DNA from: Smittium culicis
Lineage: Eukaryota > Kickxellomycota > Harpellomycetes > Harpellales > Legeriomycetaceae
Direction of reading: 5' to 3'
Assembly: GCA_001970855.1 (NCBI GenBank)
Contig: LSSN01001783.1
Location: forward strand, 1 to 17,594
DNA: 17,594 nt
Within the stretch, counting starts at the first letter, position 1. Every line of letters begins with the position of its first letter. The notes under the pieces are model-generated. The model made no database searches and had not been told where the DNA came from. It saw only the letters and a program-made list of their open reading frames with translations. Positions 10,101 to 17,594 of the stretch are shown here, in pieces. The translations under genes were made by a program, and so were the position numbers.

Positions 10101-12120
10101 ATTTTAAAAAATTTGACTAAGAGCAAATATGATTTTTTGCTAATTATAAATTTGGTATAATTTATTGTTATTAGATAATTAAATGATAATTGATGTCAGA
10201 TTATATTTAATTTAATATTTATTTATTATTTCGAATACAGAAAAGCTTTTATATATATTATTTGTATCCGAATTATTGCTTTTCTATATTAAAGAAATGA
10301 TTAAAGTGTAAAAATATTATTAAAGTGTTTTTTACAAAGCATTTAAATAGTTAAAATTGGAATTTAAAAAATTTTTTGATTTTAAAATTCTCAAATTTTT
10401 ACAAAAAATTGAAAATTTATAATTTTGATATAATAATGCATAGGTTGAAATATATGTACTAATTATTATTATTATTTTTGTGTATATTATATCATTTTAG
10501 CTTAAATTATTAGATTATGCGCTGTTTAAATTATATAAAATATAATAAATTCAAATATTTAAGCTGTAATTTACTTATTTCAAATTTTACTTATTTAAGA
10601 TATGAAATAGATTTATTATTCAATGTTATCGTCCTTAAAATCAAGAGCATAAAAGCTGATTTGAATTTTATTGAATTAAAATATATTAATACCCAGACAA
10701 AAAAGCATATCATTGAAATATATTAATAAAATTATACAAATATTTTTTCTATTAATTTATTTAATTAGAATAGATATATTTTTTAACTCAAAGAAAAATG
10801 AATTTATTTAATGTAAAATAGATATAAAGAATTTCCGAAAAAATTTTTATTTGAATTTATAGGTTAATTCAATAAAATCACATTAATTATTACGTGTGTT
10901 TCAATTGTATATCTAGTGTCACTAAAAAAAAAAAAAACTTTTTAGAAGAATAAAAATATTAAATAACAAGAATTTATTAGAGATTTATACTTGTTTTTTA
11001 TATGAAGAGGAAGTATTAAACATATAATCTATGCTTATTGATTTTAATTCTTCAGATTAAAAATAAATTAGTTTCAATAATCCATTATTTCTGTGATATT
11101 ATATAATATATCGTAAAAATAGCATTATGAATATTTGATTTGAGGTATTTAATATAATATGCTTAAAAATAAGCAGATAAATCCATTAATTATTAGAGGT
11201 ATTGTGCATTATTTGGCGTGGTGCTGTGATAGAAATTTAAATATATGCGTTGTTATAAAGTGCTAAAATAAAGCGGTGTTTTTATTAAAAATTTGGGCAA
11301 ATATTAAAATAGTATTTTGAGTGTATTTTTGGTTTATATTGATTCAAATATAGATATTCGTTTTTTGTATAAATGAAAGGTAGATTACATATATTTGTCG
11401 AAGTGAAAATCAGTGATATAAGATGATATTAATTAATTAGCAAGTATTTTTTCTTCCTGATAAATGAATAAGTAGATATTCTATGAATTTTTTCTTGAAT
11501 CTAGTAAAAGTACCTACACATTAATTTGACTTTAGATATTATCGAATTTAAATTTAAACATTGAGCAGAATTTGGAAAATTAGGTAGTTTATTTTGTAGC
11601 ATGATTATGTATTTACATTTAAAAAAACTAAATTAATGGTTTAAAATAATCAAATATTAGATGTAATATTTTAATATATATATAATTTAGCTTATATCGA
11701 TTTTTTTATCTGCTTTGAATTTGATAATAAAAAAAATACTTTCTTTTGAATATCATAAAAGCTTTCGAGTTGACAAGTTACTCCAGCTATTAATATTTAA
11801 TGTAAAAATATAGTGGTACGAAAAAAAATGGATAAGTGTATTTTTTAACATAGTATCTTAAAAAATTATAAACCAAAGTGCACCACAATATTGGACTGTC
11901 ATTTAGGAAATTATAATAAATCCTTTAGTATAAACTATTCATTAATTTACAATTATAAATTTTTTGTGTTTCTCTAAAAAATTGCTTAGAAATACAAATG
12001 TCATTAATTTTTGAATTTAATTTAGAAAAAAATATTATTAGTAATCCAATTAAGATAAAAATTACTTAGTAAGCCATGTTTTTTTTTCTTTGGAAGGAAT
12101 TATTAAGATGTGAATTTTTC
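4127..12120. other. Extreme AT-rich gene-free trough, candidate regional centromere/origin
   Basis: About 8 kb with no credible gene. The open frames at 5868-6059, 7765-7953, 9276-9464 and 10517-10726 are 62-69 residues of I/N/K/F/Y-rich sequence with no motifs. Hand counts give GC of about 24% at 4321-5880, 12% at 7261-7500, 11% at 8521-8700 and 20% at 10801-12060. GC skew reverses: C exceeds G on the left (216 to 151 over 4321-5880), they are near equal at 8041-8400 and 9661-10020, and G exceeds C on the right (156 to 96 over 10801-12060). No point-centromere CDEI/CDEIII pair, long inverted arms or transposon genes were found. The centromere or origin role is inference from composition and gene absence. 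Alternatives are a decayed subtelomere or an insertion of organelle-like AT-rich DNA. Confidence 0.5.
8702..8840. other. Isolated GC-rich structured island inside the AT trough
   Basis: Bases 8701-8820 are 53% GC (63% in the first 60), while the 180 bases to the left are about 11% and those from 8881 about 13%. The island can form several hairpins. Bases 8702-8711 (ACCGACCCCC) pair with 8756-8765 (GGGGGCTGGT), 9 of 10 including one wobble. CACTTATA (8770-8777) pairs perfectly with TATAAGTG (8786-8793) over an 8-base loop, with an extra GAA/TTC outside a one-base bulge. GGCAT (8743-8747) is complementary to ATGCC (8808-8812), and GGCTG (8826-8830) pairs with CAGCT (8835-8839). CCCATTGGG (8736-8744) is a further small palindrome. 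I could not fit it to a tRNA or any known RNA. It could be a non-coding RNA, a small mobile GC cluster, or a structured centromere/origin element. Confidence 0.6.
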
Positions 12121-12441
12121 GAAATATAACGGACTTATTAATTATGGAAAGGATGGCTCTCCCCGTCATATGATAACCAGCTTAATACAGCTGCAAGAAG
12201 TTATGCAGCTTGAACTTTAAAATATCAATGATGATGTTAATTTATTTTCAGCTATAGCTTATTGTAGTTTAATAAGCGAATAATTAGTAAGTAAAGGGTG
12301 ACTCCAAAATTCAGAAAAAGTTAGAGATGGTCATTGCGTTTTTTTTATGTGCTTGGTATACAAACGTATTTAGATATTTTAAAGGGGTGAATAAATTGAA
12401 GCGTGAGAAAATTGGGATGGTATTATTAATTTATTTTTTTT

Positions 12442-12452
12442 GGGGGGGGGGG
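12442..12452 (+). repeat. 11-G homopolymer leading a purine tract
   Basis: Eight T then eleven G, followed by an almost pure purine stretch to about 12488 broken by only a few pyrimidines. Purine tracts of this kind can form triplex or other non-B structures and are prone to slippage. It contributes to the local G excess. Confidence 0.85.
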
Positions 12453-13493
12453 TAGGAAGACGGAGAAAAGAGAAACAGGAAAAACCGAGTATTGTATGCT
12501 AGAAAAAAAATAGCCTTAAAGAAAAAGAATAGGAAGCCCTAAATAAAAAAAAAAGAGTTGGGGGAAATATATTTTTTGCTTATAAAGAAACTTTTATATG
12601 TTATCTTTATGAACCGTGTTAACAACTTATAAGGCTATTACATGCATTAGCCTATTATCACAAAGAGTCGTAATGCGCGGCTATAGAAGTGTGATGAATA
12701 AGATCCAATTTATTGCGTGCTTATCTCGCTGAATATTTCAGACATAAATAAATTTTATGGAAATAGAACCGAGTCAGAGCTAGCTGACAAACAGTAAATG
12801 GATAAATTAAAAGTGATTATTGGGGAAGAAAAAAGAAAAGTGGCAAGGTATATGCATTATTGCCGGATATTTTTATTTTACGGAGTTATTTCGATGTATT
12901 TATAACTGAAAGTATCAGGCAACACTTTTATAATAGCAAACTAAATAATTAAGGCGAAAAAAATTCAATATGACAAGCTTTGAATTTGCTTTATCCAAAT
13001 TATAATAACATTTGTACCTAGTGCTTTAATTCGTTGGTCTAATAACAAGACCCAATATAAATAAAAAGCTGTTCATTATTTTTTAAACCTGGAAAAGTGC
13101 TAATTAGTGTGAGTAAACTGATATTGTTTAGGTTTATTAGGAGTGGGCTGAGTATCGGAAATTAGCCAAGTCGAATTTTATCGCATTTTTATATTGGAGA
13201 AACAGCTGAGGTGCAACCATCATGCAATCACAATTTCCCCTTGATTTTTTGAATTCTTAGTGAGAATACAGAATATATTGCGTGGCATGTAGGTATTACA
13301 ACGAACTCTATAATTTAACCAAATATTTTTTTACATAGATTTTGTCAAAGGTATGGTATGATATCCAAATATGATTTCTGTTTTACCAAAAGAGAAATTG
13401 GGGGCCTATGATATAGTATAGAGCCCAAAATTGTAATCAGAACCTTGGTATTTCAAAAAAGAAATCGCAGCGTAATTTAAAGTGTGTGTTATT

Positions 13494-13528
13494 GTCTCCA
13501 CATTACCTTTTTTATTTATTGTGGAGAC
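13494..13528. repeat. 9-bp perfect inverted repeat
   Basis: GTCTCCACA (13494-13502) and TGTGGAGAC (13520-13528) are exact reverse complements separated by a 17-base T-rich spacer. It could be a hairpin in a transcript or a dyad protein-binding site. A rough estimate suggests one such match could arise by chance in about 3 kb, so the functional claim is weak. Confidence 0.35.
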
Positions 13529-13928
13529 CGTTCAGCATTAATCTTGAAGCAGCTTTAATGGATACAGCAATTATTTTAGAGGTGTTGAACACTATTTTTT
13601 TTGAGAAAAAAGTAAAACCTGTATAGTAGGCATAAGAGATTGGCTGTGGGTGAAAGAAATGGAATAAGCTGTTATATTTTGAATTTTTCTATCAGTTTCT
13701 ATAAGAGTGCAAGAAATTAGGAATAGCGCGAGTTAAAAACAACGCCGAATATATTTTTTCTCTTCGAGTTGAATTTGGAAATTTAAAGATAGTGTGGATA
13801 ATTTCTATTGCTTTGTTTTCAGATTGGTTGATGTACGTTTCACAGGCTCTACAAATAGATAATCTCAGAAATAAACTCATATGATCTTCCTGCTTTCTAT
13901 ATCTATCCTAAAAGGCTGATAATTTGAA

Positions 13929-13960
13929 CGCTTACATAAGTGTGATTACATAAGCGCTAA
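13929..13960. repeat. Short direct and inverted repeat with a TTAGCGC word
   Basis: TTACATAAG occurs twice, at 13932-13940 and 13946-13954, a period of 14 bases. CGCTTA (13929-13934) and TAAGCG (13951-13956) form an inverted pair, and the unit ends in GCGCTAA (13954-13960). It is the most distal member of the TTAGCGC cluster that extends towards PCK1. Confidence 0.4.
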
Positions 13961-14691
13961 AGGTCTATGCCCAGGTATTCTTTTTTTATTTTGTCGAAAG
14001 ACATCCTTGAAGGCCTTCGTTTTTTGCCAAACAGCTTATCTATAGTAAAAAAAAAATTATGGTATGCATTATTCGAAAGCCCTTTCTACTACTGTATTTA
14101 TTGACGATACGTTTCCTTTCCGCTATACTAATGTAAGTTAGTTTAGTGATGCGCTAAGGGTTGAGATATGCTTGACTTCATTTTCTAATCATTATCAGAT
14201 AGACTGCAGGGGCTCGGATAAAAATAGAGCTGCTAACTAATACAAAAGTGGCACCACAAAAAAGCAGCTGTACCGTGTAAAAAGGATCTTATCTATCATT
14301 CTCAGCTTTTCGGCTTGGTGGAACTTTTTGTAGAGAAAATCAGACTGAAGTTTATGCACTTTGATTTTTGTAAGCGTTGTTAACGCACAGATCTTTTACT
14401 AATTGCTATTTTATTACACGGATTTTCTTAATCGGACACTCAATCAATTGGCAGTATGGAATCAAGCGAATATTAGATAAGGCTGTTTTGACATGGGTAA
14501 AGGAATTATGTAAATTCACGTTCTTCTAATCTTTAAAACAAAGCTTCATTTCAGTATAATTTAATTTTCATATTCTAGTCAGCTAAAAAAAGAGATAAGC
14601 GGAGTGCGATAAGAAGCTATAACGCTGAGTGCTCAGGATAACACTTAGTACAATACACCAATTAAAAAATAATATCAGGCATATATAAGCC

Positions 14692-14704
14692 AGCGTTCAA
14701 CGCT
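14692..14704. promoter_or_regulatory. AGCGTT-C-AACGCT palindrome
   Basis: A perfect 6-bp dyad around a single base. A related dyad, GCGTT-GTT-AACGC, lies at 14374-14386. Both share the AACGC half-site, so they may bind one dimeric factor. This is inference from symmetry only. Confidence 0.3.
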
Positions 14705-15111
14705 TACACTTTCTAGTTCATATACCTACTTTTTACTATTTTTCAGCTCTCGCACTCCTATTCGCCAAACATAGAATTGTGTGTGAAAAAAACAGCAATT
14801 GTTCCAAATTGGGCGTTGTCATCTGGTTTGACAGCATTACATAATTAGCGCCTGTTTTTTAATAGGTCAATGCTAACAATATATTGTTTCACTTTTCATT
14901 GGATTTACGCAAGTCTGTGTCATATAGTCTTAAACATACATTTATTTTCTCTTTTTTGCTCATGTCAAGCATACGCTTATCTCTTTTTTGTTGAATTATG
15001 CGTAAATTTTCTCTCATTTCGTTGGAAAGATTCTTATAGCGTGCTTTTTAGCATCAGACTAACATTAATTAATGGGAATATAGATTTTCATGGAATGTCA
15101 GAAATCCATCT

Positions 15112-15134
15112 TTAGCGCGATTAATCAGCGCTAA
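15112..15134. promoter_or_regulatory. 23-bp near-perfect palindrome with TTAGCGC arms, putative operator of PCK1
   Basis: TTAGCGC (15112-15118) and GCGCTAA (15128-15134) are perfect inverted arms. Between them lies GATTAATC, itself a palindrome, plus one extra A. It sits 265 bases upstream of the PCK1 ATG and about 47 bases upstream of the TATA-like box, a normal position for an upstream activating or repressing site. The same 7-mer occurs three more times upstream, at 13954, 14151 and 14845. It does not match the Cat8/Sip4 CSRE consensus known from S. cerevisiae gluconeogenic promoters. Confidence 0.45.
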
Positions 15135-15180
15135 TACCCAACATCTTCTCTGCACCATAGATGGCACCACCCATTTTTTC

Positions 15181-15187
15181 TATATAA
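15181..15187 (+). promoter_or_regulatory. TATA-like box of PCK1
   Basis: TATATAA lies 212 bases upstream of the PCK1 ATG, just downstream of the TTAGCGC palindrome. It is compatible with a transcription start around 15.25-15.35 kb and a short to moderate leader. Strongly regulated metabolic genes in yeasts usually have a TATA box. Confidence 0.45.
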
Positions 15188-15398
15188 GCTGCCTACTTTT
15201 CCTTCTTATTATCATCATTATTAAATCATTGATCTTATATTTTCATCTGTATAACTTTAGCTCTACCGTCGAATAAAATTAGAACTGACTGCTTTAAAAG
15301 CTCTAAAATTATCCCCTAATAAACACTTCTCCAAGGCTCTTGATTGTACTATTTTTAAAAAAACTTATAAATCCTTCTCAATATACACTCTCTAAAAA

Positions 15399-17018
15399 AT
15401 GTTTTATGGAATTATTGATGATACTACTGAACAAACCTTCAAAAACGAAGGAATTGACCTCAGCCGGTTAGACGTGAACTTGAATTTATCCGTCGCTCGT
15501 CTTTATGAAGACGCTCTAAAATATGAAAAAGGTACTGTCATCTCTAGCACTGGTGCTTTGATCACTCAATCAGGACGCAAAACTGGTCGCTCCCCAAAAG
15601 ATAAAAGAATCGCCGTTGATGACGAAACTATGGATGAAATTTGGTGGGGCCCTGTTAACACCCAACTATCTGAACACTCCTTTGACGTAAACCATGAGCG
15701 TGCTGTCGACTACCTAAATACTCAGGATAGAGTATACGTAGTAGATGGCTATGCAGGCTGGGACCCTAAGTACAGACTCAAAATCAGAGTTGTTTGCAGC
15801 CGTCCATACCACGCACTTTTCATGTACAACATGCTTATTAGACCCCCTGTCGATGAGCTCGAAAATTTCGGCACTCCTGATTTCACAATCCTAAATGCTG
15901 GAAAATTCCCCGCAAATAGATTTACAGAAGGAATGGGAAGTGAAACTTCTGTCGCATTAAGTTTCAAGAAAAGACAAATGGTAATCCTCGGAACTGAATA
16001 CGCTGGAGAAATGAAAAAAGGCATCTTCACCGTCATGCACTACTATATGCCAAAAGCTGGAGTTCTATCCCTACACTCATCTGTAAACGTTGGTACTGAC
16101 CCTTCAGATGTTACCCTATTCTTTGGCCTATCAGGTACTGGTAAAACAACTTTATCTGCCGATGTCAAGCGCTTTTTGATTGGTGACGACGAGCACTGCT
16201 GGTCTGATAATGGTGTTTTCAATATTGAAGGCGGTTGTTACGCTAAAGCTATCAACCTATCCTCTGAAAAGGAGCCTGAGATATTCAATGCCATTCGCTT
16301 TGGTACTGTTCTGGAAAATGTTACCTTCGATAGTCTTAGTCATGCAGTTGATTATGATTCTGGCTCATTGACAGAAAATACTCGTGCTTCTTACCCAATC
16401 GAATTTATTCCAAACTCAATGATCCCTTGTATCGCCGGCCATCCTAAAAACATTGTAATGCTAACATGTGACGCTTTTGGAGTTTTACCACCAGTCTCTA
16501 GACTTACTAGTGCACAAGCAATGTACCACTTCATTTCGGGTTACACTGCAAAAGTTGCCGGAACTGAGGAGGGCGTTACTGAACCTGAAGCCACATTCTC
16601 CGCTTGCTTTGGTCAACCGTTCCTTGTATTCCACCCAGTTAAGTATGCTACAATGCTAGCTGAAAAAATGAAACAACATAAGACTAATGTATGGCTTGTA
16701 AACACCGGATGGAACGGTGGGCCATTCGGAGTTGGAAGTCGTATCAGCCTTAAATACTCTAGAGCAATCATTGACGCAATTCATTCTGGTGAACTTGAAA
16801 ATGCTTCATATACCACAAGCCCGGTTTTCAATTTGGAAATCCCAACAACTTGTTCCAACGTTCCTGACGCAGTACTAGATCCATCTAAGTCTTGGAAGCC
16901 AGAGTCTGGCGATTATCTTGAATCAGTTAGATCTTTAGCAAAATTGTTCATAAAAAACTTTGAAACTTTTGCTGATCAATCTACCCCAGATATTTTGGCA
17001 TCTGCCCCTAAATTATAA
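15399..17018 (+). CDS. PCK1: Phosphoenolpyruvate carboxykinase (ATP)
   Basis: This enzyme catalyses oxaloacetate + ATP to PEP + CO2 + ADP, the committed cytosolic step of gluconeogenesis. The protein is 539 residues, against 549 in S. cerevisiae Pck1. Landmarks in order: TGRSPKDKR (62-70, substrate-binding Arg), [13 protein letters not shown] (201-213, metal-binding Lys), the metal-ligand His in SLHSS (226), the P-loop [11 protein letters not shown] (243-253), the kinase-2/metal segment [12 protein letters not shown] (261-272), and [10 protein letters not shown] soon after. This is the ATP-type family signature, and all key residues are present. The start is supported by AAAAAATG context and normal family length. 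Residue 2 is Phe, so the Pro2 N-degron that marks S. cerevisiae Pck1 for GID/Gid4 destruction in glucose is absent. A CTG codon at the conserved Leu of GTVLENV supports standard decoding. The gene is intact and single-exon. Confidence 0.98.
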   Translation: MFYGIIDDTTEQTFKNEGIDLSRLDVNLNLSVARLYEDALKYEKGTVISSTGALITQSGRKTGRSPKDKRIAVDDETMDEIWWGPVNTQLSEHSFDVNHERAVDYLNTQDRVYVVDGYAGWDPKYRLKIRVVCSRPYHALFMYNMLIRPPVDELENFGTPDFTILNAGKFPANRFTEGMGSETSVALSFKKRQMVILGTEYAGEMKKGIFTVMHYYMPKAGVLSLHSSVNVGTDPSDVTLFFGLSGTGKTTLSADVKRFLIGDDEHCWSDNGVFNIEGGCYAKAINLSSEKEPEIFNAIRFGTVLENVTFDSLSHAVDYDSGSLTENTRASYPIEFIPNSMIPCIAGHPKNIVMLTCDAFGVLPPVSRLTSAQAMYHFISGYTAKVAGTEEGVTEPEATFSACFGQPFLVFHPVKYATMLAEKMKQHKTNVWLVNTGWNGGPFGVGSRISLKYSRAIIDAIHSGELENASYTTSPVFNLEIPTTCSNVPDAVLDPSKSWKPESGDYLESVRSLAKLFIKNFETFADQSTPDILASAPKL

Positions 17019-17153
17019 AAAAAAAACTATTTAACATAATTTCACTTTATATCTCTAATTCAAATCTTGATTATTTTACAGTTAATAATAAACATACTCA
17101 GAAATAAATTTCAACACCACTGTAAGTCCTTCCTCTCTATCATAAGAAACTAA
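17019..17153. other. PCK1 3' flank
   Basis: An A tract directly follows the stop codon, then 130 bases of AT-rich DNA that should contain the PCK1 3' end. A TTTATATCT word at 17045-17053 is a possible efficiency element. The tandem repeat begins immediately afterwards. Confidence 0.4.
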
Positions 17154-17594
17154 TTCTTGGGCGAGCCAATAGGATTAGAGAATCTATAAAATTTTATTTC
17201 TTATCTACTATTCACTTTTTTTTACGCCCTTACTAAATAAAACTGACTATAACTATCGAACACGTAGTCTATCGACTTTAACTTATTAATACAACTTTGT
17301 TGAAAAATTTTTCTTGGGCGAGCCAATAGGATTAGAGAATCTATAAAATTTTATTTCTTATCTACTATTCACTTTTTTTACGCCCTTACTAAATAAAATT
17401 GACTATAACCATCGAACACGTAGTCTATCGACTTTAACTTATTAATACAACTTTGTTGAAAAATTTTTCTTGGGCGAGCCAATAGGATTAGAGAATCTAT
17501 AAAATTTTATTTCTTATCTACTATTCACTTTTTTTACGCCCTTACTAAATAAAATTGACTATAACCATCGAACACGTAGTCTATCGACTTTAAC
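17154..17594. repeat. 156/157-bp tandem repeat, continuing past the window
   Basis: Copies start at 17154, 17311 and 17467 (TTCTTGGGCGAGCCAATAGG), giving periods of 157 and 156 bases and about 2.8 visible copies. Copy 1 has one extra T and two substitutions relative to copy 2. Copies 2 and 3 are identical over the visible 128 bases. All three forward frames hit stops, so it is non-coding although 156 is divisible by 3. Each unit contains a small TTGG-GCGAG-CCAA dyad and the word CACGTAG. Such homogeneity implies recent amplification or gene conversion. It is probably a satellite or minisatellite array. Pericentromeric, subtelomeric or replication-related roles are possible but not shown. Confidence 0.92.

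Larger units (their letters stand above)
12121..15398. other. Long intergenic region upstream of PCK1
   Basis: GC steps from about 20% to about 33% near 12.1 kb and no credible gene appears before PCK1. The + strand is G-rich at first (41 G to 14 C over 12241-12420) and approaches balance after about 13.7 kb. Open frames at 13692-13880 (-) and 14870-15115 (+) encode 62 and 81 residues without recognisable domains. The second is rich in L, F, S and C and is probably chance. Parts of this stretch may be an unannotated non-coding RNA, a decayed gene or an extended promoter. The proximal 1.4 kb holds the TTAGCGC cluster and the PCK1 TATA. Confidence 0.55.

Noticed and set aside
10517..10726. 69-residue open frame in the AT trough
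   Set aside because: Rich in I, K, N, L and Y as any frame in about 85% AT DNA would be. No motif or composition shift marks it as a gene.
10832..10840. TTTCCGAAA, the core of the S. cerevisiae CDEIII centromere element
   Set aside because: No CDEI (RTCACRTG) lies about 80-100 bases upstream and the rest of the CDEIII consensus is missing, so a point centromere is not supported. A single 9-mer match is weak.
8307..12038. A 21-base exact direct repeat (8307-8327 and 12018-12038)
   Set aside because: It is nearly all A/T with a seven-A run. At this composition such a match is only mildly unusual and nothing around it is repeated.
4127..12120. Nuclear insertion of mitochondrial DNA as the source of the AT-rich block
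   Set aside because: No mitochondrial protein, rRNA or tRNA sequence is recognisable over 8 kb. A spacer-only insertion cannot be excluded but is unlikely. A search against the species' mitochondrial genome would decide.
14419..14435. CGG-N11-CGG as a zinc-cluster factor site
   Set aside because: A single direct repeat of two triplets with no matching known spacing rule, so not informative alone.
14870..15115. 81-residue open frame between the spacer and PCK1
   Set aside because: No recognisable domain, low-complexity L/F/S/C-rich sequence, and it overlaps the likely PCK1 upstream regulatory region. Treated as a chance ORF.

Overview
The window looks like nuclear DNA of an ascomycete yeast, most likely in Saccharomycotina. 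The evidence is a NOG1 orthologue with one short 5'-proximal spliceosomal intron, an ATP-type PEP carboxykinase (PCK1), AT-rich spacers and TATA-like elements. CTG falls at conserved leucines in both genes (NOG1 and the PCK1 'GTVLENV' segment), so the standard code fits and CUG-Ser decoding does not. I cannot name the species.

Layout, left to right: (1) a 32-base G run at the very start, then about 1.07 kb of AT-rich spacer with a (TA)n microsatellite. (2) 1102-1548 (+): a 148-residue secretory preproprotein, cysteine-rich and killer-toxin-like, about 51% GC in much AT-richer surroundings. (3) A 432-base convergent spacer. (4) 1981-4028 (-): NOG1, the essential nucleolar GTPase of 60S ribosome assembly, with an 89-base intron at 3715-3803. 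(5) About 11.4 kb with no credible gene. Roughly 4.1-12.1 kb is an extreme AT trough (about 24% GC at its left, near 12% at the centre, 20% at its right by hand counts). Roughly 12.1-15.4 kb is less AT-rich (about 33% GC at its start) and G-biased on the + strand as far as about 13.7 kb. (6) 15399-17018 (+): PCK1. (7) 17154 to the window end: a 156/157-bp non-coding tandem repeat that runs off the edge.

The most interesting part is the gene-free block. Its GC skew changes sign: C-rich on the + strand at the left, neutral in the middle, G-rich at the right. Near the centre is an isolated GC-rich island (8702-8840, 53% GC over its first 120 bases) that can fold into hairpins, flanked by DNA of about 11-13% GC. 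A long gene-free GC trough with a skew switch is what several yeast regional centromeres and early origins look like, so a centromere/origin is my leading but unproven hypothesis. A cluster of five TTAGCGC words, two of them forming a near-perfect palindrome, lies upstream of PCK1 and may be a regulatory site.

The genes do not form a pathway together. NOG1 is ribosome biogenesis, PCK1 is gluconeogenesis, and the toxin-like gene is accessory and possibly acquired.
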